Assembly: GCA_015232015.1 (NCBI GenBank)
Contig: JADGAM010000001.1
Span: forward strand, 27,340-91,339
Direction of reading: 5' to 3'
Origin: Oligoflexia bacterium
GTDB taxonomy: Bacteria > Bdellovibrionota > Bacteriovoracia > Bacteriovoracales > Bacteriovoracaceae
Length of the DNA stretch: 64,000 bases
Position 1 is the stretch's first letter, and each line of letters starts with the position of its first letter. This document shows, piece by piece, positions 19,572 to 29,829 of this stretch. The position numbers and the translations under genes were made by a program. The notes beneath the pieces are model-generated. The model was not told where the DNA came from. It made no database searches and saw only the letters and a program-made list of their open reading frames with translations.

Positions 19572-20699
19572 ATGTTTAAGAGAATTTCGTTTTTGTTTTT
19601 TTTAAGTTTCTTTATGTTAACAATGTTTGCAGGTTGTGGAGACGGACTCTACAAAGAAGAGACTGTGGCGGGAAATAATGTGTATGTCGGGGGTTTTAGT
19701 ATCAATGTCAGCGACGTTAAAGTTCCAGGCTATTGGAAAAATAAAGTTTGGAATTCATTAACTCCAATTGATGTAGCAAGAAACTCACAAGTTAATTCTA
19801 TTTTTGTTACTACAGATAGTAGAGTATATGCCGGTGGTTATAGTACAAGCACAACTAGTATTATGACTCCAGGATATTGGTTTAATGGTACGTGGACAGC
19901 ACTTGTTCCAGGAGTAACTACAAAGGACGCAGCAGTAAGTTCTATGTTTGTTGATTCAAATGGAAAAATCTATGCTGCTGGTTATACCACAAGCGCCATA
20001 GATAAGAAGGTACCTGGTTATTGGTTAGATGGAGTATGGACAGCTCTTACTACTCTAGAAGGTAAAAATTCTGAGGTTTATTCTTTAACTGTTGCTGGCG
20101 GTAATGTGTATGCTGTGGGATATGATACAAAAACTGTAAGTGGAGCAGATGTAAAGGTTCCTACTTATTGGTATAATGGAACAAGAACAGAACTTGCTAG
20201 AATTTATACTGACAAAGTAGGGGAAGCATTTGGTGTTTCTATTGCTGGTGGAGAAGTTTATATTGCTGGTTACAATGTTGATACTGCAACCAATGTAAAA
20301 ACTCCATGCTATTGGAAAAATAATGTTTTAACTCAATTAACTAATGGCTTAAGTTCAACGAAAGATGCTTATGCAAAAGCAATAACTGTAGCTAATGGTC
20401 ATATTTATGTTGCTGGTTATGGTTTAAGCAGTGGTGTAAATGATGCTAGTACAAACAGACCATTTGTTTGGACAGATGGTGTATGGTTGGAATATTCAAG
20501 AATTCAATCAACAACTTCTGGTGGTTTAAATCATACTTATGGTGTTGCAATAGATGTTACTTCTGAAGGAAGAGTTTATGTTGCTGGCTACTCAGATCTT
20601 TATGCAGGTTTTTGGAGAGATTCACTTTTAGAAACTCTACCACCTCTATACACAACAAAAGCAGCTCAAGCACTTTCAATATTCATAACCGCAAACTAA
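19572..20699 (+). CDS. Lipoprotein with about 7 beta-propeller-like repeats
   Basis: Lipobox MFAGC; repeated VYVAGYS...PGYWxNGxWTxL units. Confidence 0.8.
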   Translation: MFKRISFLFFLSFFMLTMFAGCGDGLYKEETVAGNNVYVGGFSINVSDVKVPGYWKNKVWNSLTPIDVARNSQVNSIFVTTDSRVYAGGYSTSTTSIMTPGYWFNGTWTALVPGVTTKDAAVSSMFVDSNGKIYAAGYTTSAIDKKVPGYWLDGVWTALTTLEGKNSEVYSLTVAGGNVYAVGYDTKTVSGADVKVPTYWYNGTRTELARIYTDKVGEAFGVSIAGGEVYIAGYNVDTATNVKTPCYWKNNVLTQLTNGLSSTKDAYAKAITVANGHIYVAGYGLSSGVNDASTNRPFVWTDGVWLEYSRIQSTTSGGLNHTYGVAIDVTSEGRVYVAGYSDLYAGFWRDSLLETLPPLYTTKAAQALSIFITAN

Positions 20700-20732
20700 T
20701 ATTTATCTAATTTTTTTTATCACCACAAATAT

Positions 20733-21656
20733 TTAATCATATTTTAGACCATCAAATAATGCCTTAATTAATGATTGTTGAAGTTTATTATATATAAATG
20801 AACGCCAAAGAATAATGACTGGAGTTTTACGTACTAATCCTAGAGAGAGAAATTCATTTTTTTCTAAAGAGATCTCAGGAGTATAAAAATTACTAGTACA
20901 TTTCTCACCATAAATAGCAAGAAGATGATTTTCTAATTCTTTTCCATCGCAACTAAGGGGTTTTCTCTCGCCCTCTACCAGCATGGTGATTAAATTTTTT
21001 ACTTGTTCATTAGTTCGTTCTTTGTGTGCTTTATTCGTATTATTCGTAGATGATGATAATTGATTGTCGATTGATTCGAATGAATCAGTAGGAGCAACAG
21101 TAGTGGTAGTGACATTAGTGTTGTTAGATACAGGGAGAAGGTCATGGTATATGATACGCATATAAGTTGTTCCTAAATTACTTTTTAGTATCTGCCACAA
21201 TTCTTCGAAAAAACTTGTTCGGTCACTTTCAAGTAGAGAGCGTAAATGTTCCAATACTATAAAAAAATTATCTAGTAGTTTAATGTTATTGCAGATGATC
21301 CATTTGGAATACACCTCTAAAAGTGAGTTGTCGCTTTTGTTAAAATTATTAAAATTGTTGAAATCATAAGAGCTAGTAAAATTATCGAAATCATCTTCAC
21401 TTTTAATGTTGAAACTATTTGCTGGCCAAACTGGGTAATACTTATTTTCTTCCTCTAAAATATGCGCCACATCTTCACTTTGAAGATCACTACTAAAAAG
21501 CAACATATTAAGATTTTCACTTTTAATCTCAGATGCAGAAATTTTAGTTTTTACATTTTGATTTTTATTATTAGCTGCAATGGCGGCCGTATTTGTATTG
21601 ATGATATTGATTAATAGTGATTTCTCAGAACAAAGATATCCAATTTTAAAATTCAT
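20733..21656 (-). CDS. Hypothetical protein with Asn/Thr/Ser-rich linker
   Basis: 307 aa ORF. Confidence 0.5.
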   Translation of the reverse strand: MNFKIGYLCSEKSLLINIINTNTAAIAANNKNQNVKTKISASEIKSENLNMLLFSSDLQSEDVAHILEEENKYYPVWPANSFNIKSEDDFDNFTSSYDFNNFNNFNKSDNSLLEVYSKWIICNNIKLLDNFFIVLEHLRSLLESDRTSFFEELWQILKSNLGTTYMRIIYHDLLPVSNNTNVTTTTVAPTDSFESIDNQLSSSTNNTNKAHKERTNEQVKNLITMLVEGERKPLSCDGKELENHLLAIYGEKCTSNFYTPEISLEKNEFLSLGLVRKTPVIILWRSFIYNKLQQSLIKALFDGLKYD

Positions 21657-21843
21657 TAAATTTCCCTCGTTATAAACTACATAAAAGGATCAATAGACAT
21701 TTGAATAGGCATGTTAACAATTTTTTTTTGTATAATTATAATTTAAATATGTCCATATATATTTACTGTTGATGAAAATGCATCTATTGATAATAATATA
21801 AAAAATATTATTAAAAAAATAGATTTAAAGTGAAACTTAAATT

Positions 21844-22563
21844 GTGAAATCAAAAAATATTTACTCTAAAATTTTACGTTGTCAAAAATGTTTTTTGCAT
21901 AAACCACTATGTATTTGTGAAGATATTCAAAGACTACTGTATGCAAATAAAATAAAATTTCATTTTGTAATACATAGAAAAGAATGGATTACTACTTCTA
22001 ATACTGCAAGAATTGTGGCCATGACTTTATCAAATAAAGAAATTTATACATTTGCAGATGGAAATCCCCATGAGCATTTAGATTTAAATAAGTTACCCAA
22101 TGATCCAAATAAGACTGTAATAATGTTTCCCCTCACTGGTCTTGAAATTGACGTTGATGTTGATAAAAAAAATTTATCAGAAAATGCTAAAATTAATACT
22201 GAAAATATTACTGATATTATCGTTCCTGATGGTAACTGGAATAACACCAAAAGGATGGCCAAAAAACTTCATATTGCAATCAAAGCGCCATTTATTACCC
22301 TAAAAAGTGACCGTTTATCTAAGTATCGTTTGAGAAAACAACCTGACCTTAAATTTCTTTCAACTTTTGAAGCTGTAGTACAAGCAATAAAATTTTTTGA
22401 AGAAGATGTCAGTAAATCTCACATTGAAAATCTCTTTGATCTTTTTGATAAATTTGTTGATAGATCATTGTGGGTAAATGGAAGAATTTTAGAGCAAGAT
22501 TTAAAATACCCACTGGATAAAACAGCAAAGCAATTTTTTCCTAATAAAATAATTCATCTATAA
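21844..22563 (+). CDS. DTW domain protein (TapT/TuaA-like tRNA-uridine aminocarboxypropyltransferase)
   Basis: RCQKCFLHKPLCICEDI, HRKEW..SNTARI, VPDGNWNNTKRM. Confidence 0.85.
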   Translation: MKSKNIYSKILRCQKCFLHKPLCICEDIQRLLYANKIKFHFVIHRKEWITTSNTARIVAMTLSNKEIYTFADGNPHEHLDLNKLPNDPNKTVIMFPLTGLEIDVDVDKKNLSENAKINTENITDIIVPDGNWNNTKRMAKKLHIAIKAPFITLKSDRLSKYRLRKQPDLKFLSTFEAVVQAIKFFEEDVSKSHIENLFDLFDKFVDRSLWVNGRILEQDLKYPLDKTAKQFFPNKIIHL

Positions 22564-22596
22564 TTCATCTATAATTCATATATAAGTAAAGTGATA

Positions 22597-24885
22597 TTAT
22601 TTATGAGACAGGGTAAATACTCCATTCCAGTCTACAGGAGGAGGATTTTCTTTAAAGAGATTACACCTTTCAATATATACCTTTGATGGATTAGTTTTGT
22701 GTTTCAAGTCAGGGTATCTTTTATATTCATATTCAAGAGATTTTTCAAATGTAGCGATGGCCTCATCCCACTTTTTTTCTTTATAAAGTTTTATTCCTTG
22801 ATGGAAAAGATTTTTTAGTGCGATCAAATCCTCATGAGTTTTATCTTTTTCACCCAATAGGTCGTAGGTTGTAACTGGTTCACTCTTACCGACAACTTTC
22901 ATTGTATCTAGCTCTCTCATTTCAAAAGCATCACCTGTTAGCTTTTTTGTATACTCTGAAATTTGAACAAATATTCCATATTGTTTTGCACACTCTTCTA
23001 GACGGGCCGCTAAATTTACGGAGTCACCCATCATAGTATAGTTCATTCTGCTTCGAGACCCCATATTTCCTGTAACAATCTCTCCTGAGTTAATACCAAT
23101 TCTCATTCTCATATCATGAACAACGATAGGCCACTTCTCACCTTCACTTTTCCACTTCTCCCTTAAAGTAAGAAGATTTTCTTGCATTCTTAGTGCAACT
23201 AAACACGCATTTACTGCATGGTCAGCAAGAGGCATAGGAGCGCCAAAAAAAGCAATGATAGCATCACCTTCATACTTATCAAGTGTTCCTTTATGGGCCA
23301 GCAATATATCGGTCATAACGGTTAAATATTCATTTAATAACTCTACTAATTGAGGGGCCGTTAATTTCTCTGAAAACGTGGAAAAACCCTGGATGTCAGT
23401 AAAGTATGCACTAATTAACCCAACTTCACCTCCTAATTTAGGAGGTTCGCCTCGTTTATACATTTCATCAATTAACTCAGGTGAGATGTAACTACCAAAA
23501 GCACTTTTCAAGAATTTTTTATCCTTATTGGCCAGATAAAAATTAAGAAGAATATTCCAAATGAAAGTACCGCCCATAGAAAAGAAAGCAAAAAATAGTG
23601 TAATGTTACATCCTTTAGGTAATAAGTAATAGGTATCGAACAGGAATAACAAAACAAAAAATACTGAAACAATTACTGTATCTAATAGAGCATTACCGAT
23701 CATTGAAAATATTACTACGAAAATTGTACCGAAAATTAGAATTCCCCATGACCAATACATCGATTCAGTATCAGACTTAAAAAACTTTCCTTCATTAAGC
23801 ATACTTACAACATTCATATGGAAATATACTCCAGGAAGTACAGGGTCTACGGGAGTATGTCTAATATCATGAGCTGCAAATGCTGTGGAACCAATAAAAA
23901 CCAATTTATCTTTTAATATTTTTTTAAATTCGATATCGTCATCTTTAGCATCTAAAATTTTGTAAACAGATATGGTATTAAATGCAAAACGATTTCCATA
24001 CCATCTAACCTTTGCTTCACCATCATTGTTTACATCCGCTTCGCCTTTTTTTAATTTTAAAATAAGATTTTGGCCGCTAAACATATTGGTTTTCTTTCTC
24101 ATTCCTAAAACTGTTGAATCACCAGTTAATGCTTGATAAGAGGCCAATGCCAAAGATGGGAAATATGTAGAATCAAAATTTTGTACTAAGGGGTAGTGCC
24201 TAAATATTCCATCAGGATCAGGTTCAGCGTTGATGTATGCAAACATTACATCTACATCCATAAATGCTTTTATGGGAATAGAAGATCCCAGAACCATTTT
24301 TTCATTTAAAGCATTGCTTTTATCAAGAGGTTCATTGTTGATGGCATACATATAAAGATTATCAGGAGGTTTTGGAAGTCCATCAGGATCTCCCATAATA
24401 GTGCTAGCATATCCAAGAATAACTTTTCTATCTGCTGTACTTTGAAATTCTTTAATAGCATTGGCCATATCTTGATCAGGAGATTCTTTAGCACAATATT
24501 TTTCTTCTTCCGGATAGACCGCATCGAATGTTACAACCTTTGCTTCAAATTTATGAAGTTTTTTTATGATTTTCGCAATGATGCTTCTACTCCATGGCCA
24601 ACGACCAATTTTTTTTAATGAATCATCATCAATTGCAAGTAAAACCATTGTGGGTTCAATCTTATTTTTACTAAAGGCCCTTTCTGCTTCAAGATTTTGG
24701 TTCATTCTAAAATCATAAAATCTATCTTCAAAAAAAGAGACAATAGTTGTGATTGTTCTTACAAAAGGATATGTTGCTTGAACATCTTTTAAATCTCTAC
24801 TATATTGGAAAATAAAAATACTAACGATAGAAATACCAATAATAATAATTAATCCAGAAATACGTATTAAGATTTTTGATAACAC
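22597..24885 (-). CDS. CHASE2-domain adenylate/guanylate cyclase (class III)
   Basis: CHASE2 LLAIDDDSLKKIGRWPWSR; cyclase SAYFTDIQGFSTFSEKLT, DKYEGDAIIAFFGAP, GDSVNLAARLE. Confidence 0.93.
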   Translation of the reverse strand: MLSKILIRISGLIIIIGISIVSIFIFQYSRDLKDVQATYPFVRTITTIVSFFEDRFYDFRMNQNLEAERAFSKNKIEPTMVLLAIDDDSLKKIGRWPWSRSIIAKIIKKLHKFEAKVVTFDAVYPEEEKYCAKESPDQDMANAIKEFQSTADRKVILGYASTIMGDPDGLPKPPDNLYMYAINNEPLDKSNALNEKMVLGSSIPIKAFMDVDVMFAYINAEPDPDGIFRHYPLVQNFDSTYFPSLALASYQALTGDSTVLGMRKKTNMFSGQNLILKLKKGEADVNNDGEAKVRWYGNRFAFNTISVYKILDAKDDDIEFKKILKDKLVFIGSTAFAAHDIRHTPVDPVLPGVYFHMNVVSMLNEGKFFKSDTESMYWSWGILIFGTIFVVIFSMIGNALLDTVIVSVFFVLLFLFDTYYLLPKGCNITLFFAFFSMGGTFIWNILLNFYLANKDKKFLKSAFGSYISPELIDEMYKRGEPPKLGGEVGLISAYFTDIQGFSTFSEKLTAPQLVELLNEYLTVMTDILLAHKGTLDKYEGDAIIAFFGAPMPLADHAVNACLVALRMQENLLTLREKWKSEGEKWPIVVHDMRMRIGINSGEIVTGNMGSRSRMNYTMMGDSVNLAARLEECAKQYGIFVQISEYTKKLTGDAFEMRELDTMKVVGKSEPVTTYDLLGEKDKTHEDLIALKNLFHQGIKLYKEKKWDEAIATFEKSLEYEYKRYPDLKHKTNPSKVYIERCNLFKENPPPVDWNGVFTLSHK

Positions 24886-24912
24886 GATTTATCCTTATTG
24901 TAAGAGTAGAAT

Positions 24913-25770
24913 TCACAGATGTTTTAAAATAATTTTTATTTTAGGTAATGAACAACAAGTGTCTACTAATAATGCTATTTTTTGTTTTATCCAAGAATTA
25001 ATATTTTTATCAGGATAATTTATGACCTTATCTTTATAGGCATCAGAATAAATCAGAGGTAGTTCAAAATTTATTAATGAAAGAAGATTTTTAGAATGGA
25101 TTTGTTTATTACTATTTTGATATAGGTTTAATAAGTTAGATGTATTATATATTGCCAGATCGTTATCCAAATCATGTATTCTGAGTGCTTTAAATTTCAA
25201 AATACGGGCAGCTAATTTCATTAGCATATTTGAGTATTTTTTTAATTTCAAAGATGTTAATTCACAATCAGAAAAATTTATTAATTTAGCATCTTTTTCA
25301 AATCGGGAAGTGAAAATTCCACAGATCGTTTCATTGCGTGTTTTTATTGTATTATATATTTCAACTAGTGTAGATGTGTGGTGTGTCCCGGTATAAGGAT
25401 AAAAAACACAATAATTATTTCTTTTATTATCCTTAAACAATTTTTGAATAAAAAGTGATAGCGACAATGGTTGTGGACCGAAATTAAAATCTTCATCTTT
25501 TATTTCAAGAAGATAAATTTTTTGTTCAATTTTTTTTTGAATAAGATCAACTCTTTCTTTAAGAGATATTGGATTGACGACATTACAACTATAATTAGAA
25601 TAAATTATAGTAAAAGTATGTGGTATTGATAAACTAGTTAGAACCTCATTTAAATTTATTATAGTTTGAGACAATGAAGATATAATAGTATGTGAGAGAT
25701 TTAGATTTAAATTCTCATCGATTATGGAATTTAGGTGCACTTGTAAAGGAATAAAAATATTTAAAGACAT
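24913..25770 (-). CDS. Hypothetical protein
   Basis: 285 aa ORF downstream of pepN, same strand. Confidence 0.5.
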   Translation of the reverse strand: MSLNIFIPLQVHLNSIIDENLNLNLSHTIISSLSQTIINLNEVLTSLSIPHTFTIIYSNYSCNVVNPISLKERVDLIQKKIEQKIYLLEIKDEDFNFGPQPLSLSLFIQKLFKDNKRNNYCVFYPYTGTHHTSTLVEIYNTIKTRNETICGIFTSRFEKDAKLINFSDCELTSLKLKKYSNMLMKLAARILKFKALRIHDLDNDLAIYNTSNLLNLYQNSNKQIHSKNLLSLINFELPLIYSDAYKDKVINYPDKNINSWIKQKIALLVDTCCSLPKIKIILKHL

Positions 25771-25804
25771 ATATATTAAAATTAAATGAAGAGTAGAAAG
25801 AAAG

Positions 25805-28459
25805 TCAATTGTTTAAATTTTTATAAACAATTTCATAAACATTTTTTGAAAGAGTTGAGCTAATTAATTTAGTTAATTGTAAGTGGATTAATTCCCGCCT
25901 GTTTTGTTCAAGCCTTTTGTAGTTATTAAATACGCGAATAATAGCAGAAGAGAGCATTGGATTATTTTTGTCAATTTCAAGAACTAGAGAAGTCAAGAAT
26001 TGATAATTCAAATCTGCTTGATGAATATCTTTATGATGAAATGTAACATGATTATTACTCCAAGTTGATATTAATGCTCTTGTAATATTGGGAACTAAAA
26101 TATTAAACTTTGGATCTTTCATCAAGATTTTTACTCTATCAGTAGTATCTGAAAGATCAGAGCTTGCTTGGACAGTAAACCATTTTAATAGAGTAAGTTG
26201 GTCTTCTTTAAAAAGATCATAGAAAAATTGATAAGCATGAAATCTATCTTCCGTATTAATGTTTGATAATTCAATCATAGCGTATAATCTATCAGTCATA
26301 TTGGTGGCATCGTAGAATTGTTTAGTACAAAGCTTGATCTTATTTGCATCTGGATTTGTATAAAGACCAGCATCGATCATTAAATAATGAAGGGCCACAT
26401 TTTTTAATGCTCTCTGAGAAGCAGAGTATTTATTAAGAATATCCTTACTATTTTTTAAAGTATCATTTAATTTATGATAGATTTCTTCAAATTTATTATA
26501 ATAAGTTTTACTTAATTCTCTTTCAAGGAATTGTCGTGCTTGATAAATTAAATGATAGTCAATAAGATTTAAATCATTTGTAATGATAGAAATAGTAGGT
26601 ACTGTTAGAATCATCGATTTGAAAGTGTTATCTAATAATTGATCATCAAGCAATCTTCCGTAAGCGCGCAAATAACCTTCATGTAACTTAAGTTCAATAT
26701 TATTTTTTTGATCGCTCATTAGATCTTTGATTATTCTAATGGTAAGCGTTTGCATGGCCTCAAAGCGATTAAAAGCATCAGAATCGTTTGCCATTAAAAA
26801 AATCAATTCATCGGTTGAGTAGGGTATATTTAATTTTATAGGTGCTGAAAAGCCTCTATTAATGGAAGGAATTACTTTGCTCTTGATGTTTTTAAATACA
26901 AAAGAATTCTCTTCAGAATTTAAAGATAATATTTTTGAGTGCTTCTTATCCTCAGTTCCATTTTCATCGATTAATCCAATAGCAAGAGGAATTAAAAGTG
27001 GTCCTTTTTTATCATCATCTTTGGTTTGTTGTTTCGTTTTTATAGTGAAAGTTTGTTTTTGCTCATCATAATGATAGTCAATTGTTACTGTTGGAGTTCC
27101 TGCTCTCTCATACCAAAGCTTAAATTGTGATAAGTTGATATTGGATGCTTTTTCCATGGCAAAAATAAAATCTTCAGTGGTGACTGCTTTGCCATCAAAA
27201 AGTTCAAAGTATTTTGTGATTCCCTTTTTGAAATTATCCATTCCAATAAGTGTGGCAATCATTCTGATAACTTCGGCACCTTTGTTGTAAACAGTGGCGG
27301 TGTAAAAATTATTTATCTCAATATAAGAAGGTGGTCTTATAGGATGAGACATGGGACCCGCATCTTCTGCAAATTGGGAGGTACGCAAATCTTTCACGTT
27401 GGAGATTCGCTTCTCAGAGCGAGAGTTTAAATCACTAGAAAATTCTTGATCTCTAAAAACTGTCAGGCCCTCTTTAAGAGTTAATTGAAACCAATCTCTA
27501 CATGTTACACGATTCCCTGTCCAATTATGAAAATATTCATGACCAATAACCGATTCAATGCCTAAAAAATCTTGATCAGTAGCAGTTTTAACATCAGCAA
27601 GTACATACTTGCTGTTAAAAATATTAAGACCTTTATTTTCCATTGCACCCATATTGAATGAGTCTACTGCAACTATCATATAAATGGATAAGTCATACTC
27701 CAGTCCAAATACCTCCTCATCCCAGCTCATGGCCCGCTTTAGTGCCTCCATTGCAGAATAACAGCGAGATTCATTACCCTTGTCACAATAGATTCTCAAA
27801 TCAATATTTTTATTTGAACGAGAGATATATCGATCTTTAATGATGCCTAAATCGCCGGCCACTAAAGCAAAAAGATAGCAAGGTTTTGGGAAGGGATCTT
27901 TCCACGTCACATAATGACGGTGGCCATCGTTTATATCACCCTTGGCCACTTGATTACCATTGGAGAGTAGAATTGGATAAAGCTCTTTGTTAGCAATAAT
28001 CATAGTAGTAAAACTAGACATGATATCAGGGCGATCAATAAAGTAGGTAATCTTTCTCATTCCTTCTGGTTCATTTTGAGTACAAAAAATATTTCCTGAT
28101 TTATATAATCCTTCCAAAGTTTTATTATTGCTGGGATCTATTTCTGTAATTGTTTCTAAAATAAATTTCGATTTATTTAAGGGTAGATTTTTGCTATCAA
28201 TAATTAATTTTTCATTATCAATTTTATATTTACTCTCATTTAATTTTTTACCATTGAGAGATATTTTCTGTAGTTTAAGATTTTGCCCGTTAAGAATTAA
28301 AGGCCTATTGTTTTTATTATTTTTTACAATCTTTAATCTTGCATGTACTAATGTTTTATTTTCATCTAGTTCAAAACACAAATCAACTTTGGGAATAAGA
28401 TACTCTGGTGGTTTATAGTCTTTTAAGTAAATAGATTGAGGATTTGAAATATTATCCAT
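25805..28459 (-). CDS. pepN: Aminopeptidase N (M1 metallopeptidase)
   Basis: SFNMGAMENKGLNIF, VIGHEYFHNWTGNRVTCRDWFQLTLKEGLT; start chosen at ATG 28459 with ggagt RBS (28537 start adds a non-conserved leader). Confidence 0.95.
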   Translation of the reverse strand: MDNISNPQSIYLKDYKPPEYLIPKVDLCFELDENKTLVHARLKIVKNNKNNRPLILNGQNLKLQKISLNGKKLNESKYKIDNEKLIIDSKNLPLNKSKFILETITEIDPSNNKTLEGLYKSGNIFCTQNEPEGMRKITYFIDRPDIMSSFTTMIIANKELYPILLSNGNQVAKGDINDGHRHYVTWKDPFPKPCYLFALVAGDLGIIKDRYISRSNKNIDLRIYCDKGNESRCYSAMEALKRAMSWDEEVFGLEYDLSIYMIVAVDSFNMGAMENKGLNIFNSKYVLADVKTATDQDFLGIESVIGHEYFHNWTGNRVTCRDWFQLTLKEGLTVFRDQEFSSDLNSRSEKRISNVKDLRTSQFAEDAGPMSHPIRPPSYIEINNFYTATVYNKGAEVIRMIATLIGMDNFKKGITKYFELFDGKAVTTEDFIFAMEKASNINLSQFKLWYERAGTPTVTIDYHYDEQKQTFTIKTKQQTKDDDKKGPLLIPLAIGLIDENGTEDKKHSKILSLNSEENSFVFKNIKSKVIPSINRGFSAPIKLNIPYSTDELIFLMANDSDAFNRFEAMQTLTIRIIKDLMSDQKNNIELKLHEGYLRAYGRLLDDQLLDNTFKSMILTVPTISIITNDLNLIDYHLIYQARQFLERELSKTYYNKFEEIYHKLNDTLKNSKDILNKYSASQRALKNVALHYLMIDAGLYTNPDANKIKLCTKQFYDATNMTDRLYAMIELSNINTEDRFHAYQFFYDLFKEDQLTLLKWFTVQASSDLSDTTDRVKILMKDPKFNILVPNITRALISTWSNNHVTFHHKDIHQADLNYQFLTSLVLEIDKNNPMLSSAIIRVFNNYKRLEQNRRELIHLQLTKLISSTLSKNVYEIVYKNLNN

Positions 28460-28494
28460 AAATATAACTCCTTTATTAATTAATTTACTTAAAT

Positions 28495-29451
28495 TTAAGA
28501 TATTCTTTCTAAAACAGCAATGAAAAGTGGGCCCCAACCACTATTATCTGGTAAAATTATTTTTCCATACTTAGTGTTTTCTGCAATATTAGAAAGGAGT
28601 TTATGAGAAGAAGAAGACGATGATGAAGAATAAGATAATATATTAAAACGCTCTTTTCTACGATGGTCATTAATTAATTTATCTATTAAGAAGTCATTTT
28701 CTAGAGGAGAAATTGAGCAAGTACAATATGCTATTTTGCCTCCTACTTTTAAGCACTGTAGTGCCGAACAAAGCATACTATACTGCATTTTAGAGAGGTA
28801 TTTAGTTCTATTTACCTTCCATTGTGCTATCAAATCAGTTGATTTTAATAGATGTCCCTCTGATGAACAAGGAGCATCTAATAATATCTTATCATATTTA
28901 TTTTTTTCATTTGAAAGAAGGCACCATTTAGAGGCATCAAAACCTTTTATTTTAATTTTCTCATTAATTAGTTCAGAGGGAAGGTAATTTTTTAATGTTC
29001 TAATTAATCTCATTCGACGATTATTAGACAATTCATTGGCCACAAGTTTTCCTTGACTTGGACTTTGATTTTGACTTTGTAGATAATCAACAATACAAAG
29101 AGTTTTTCCTCCTGGTGCTGCACACATATCGAGTACTAAATCATTTTCTTTTATATCAAGTAACGACACAGCTAAAATAGATGCCAAATCTAAGAGATAA
29201 TAATTGAAAAGACCATTAGTAGTTGCGGCGGGAGATGGAACTTGTATATTTTCTATCTGGTAACAAAATTTTAAATCAATGGGAGCTATAGCTGAAGAAA
29301 TAAGTGAAACATTAGTATTATCATTATCAAAATCAGCAAATTTATTTATTTTTAAAATATATTTGTTTTTAGGAGCGACTAAAGCATCTCGTAATTTAAT
29401 CCATCTATCGCCATAAAGATTTTGATAATAGTTTTCAAAGTCATTAATCAT
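28495..29451 (-). CDS. RsmB/NOP2/Sun-family RNA m5C methyltransferase
   Basis: VLDMCAAPGGKTLCI, DKILLDAPCSSEGHL, GGKIAYCTCSISPLEND. Confidence 0.92.
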   Translation of the reverse strand: MINDFENYYQNLYGDRWIKLRDALVAPKNKYILKINKFADFDNDNTNVSLISSAIAPIDLKFCYQIENIQVPSPAATTNGLFNYYLLDLASILAVSLLDIKENDLVLDMCAAPGGKTLCIVDYLQSQNQSPSQGKLVANELSNNRRMRLIRTLKNYLPSELINEKIKIKGFDASKWCLLSNEKNKYDKILLDAPCSSEGHLLKSTDLIAQWKVNRTKYLSKMQYSMLCSALQCLKVGGKIAYCTCSISPLENDFLIDKLINDHRRKERFNILSYSSSSSSSSHKLLSNIAENTKYGKIILPDNSGWGPLFIAVLERIS

Positions 29452-29557
29452 TTGTTACTTATTTTGTTTATTTGCTTTTATTGTGGTGAATTAGCATAAT
29501 TTTATTAACCCATTCTAAAATCCATACATAGAATTAAAGTTATTAAGTTCCCATTTC

Positions 29558-29821
29558 TTACTTTCTCAAACGAAATCTCTGAAAATCTCCCCCCATAGTT
29601 CTATTTCCAGTAACATTAGCGATTATTTTACAAAAATATGAATCATTTGGGCAATCTCCCTCACCTACCAAAAACATTTTTAATTTGTTAGCTATGGAAA
29701 AACATAAAGAACCAATCACCGCAAACATTAGTAAATACTCAACAGCTGTTTGCCCTCGTTTGCCTATTTTAGAAAATACTCTACAAATATGCTTTATTAT
29801 TTTCGCTATAAATATGTTCAT
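29558..29821 (-). CDS. Flp/class III prepilin-like small protein
   Basis: KIGKRGQTAVEYLLMFAVI prepilin-type motif followed by hydrophobic segment. Confidence 0.65.
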   Translation of the reverse strand: MNIFIAKIIKHICRVFSKIGKRGQTAVEYLLMFAVIGSLCFSIANKLKMFLVGEGDCPNDSYFCKIIANVTGNRTMGGDFQRFRLRK

Positions 29822-29829
29822 ATTTTATA

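Noticed and set aside
27845-27865. aatcgccggccactaaag resembling the REP-like element
   Set aside because: Short match inside conserved pepN coding sequence (LVAGDLG); lacks the inverted half
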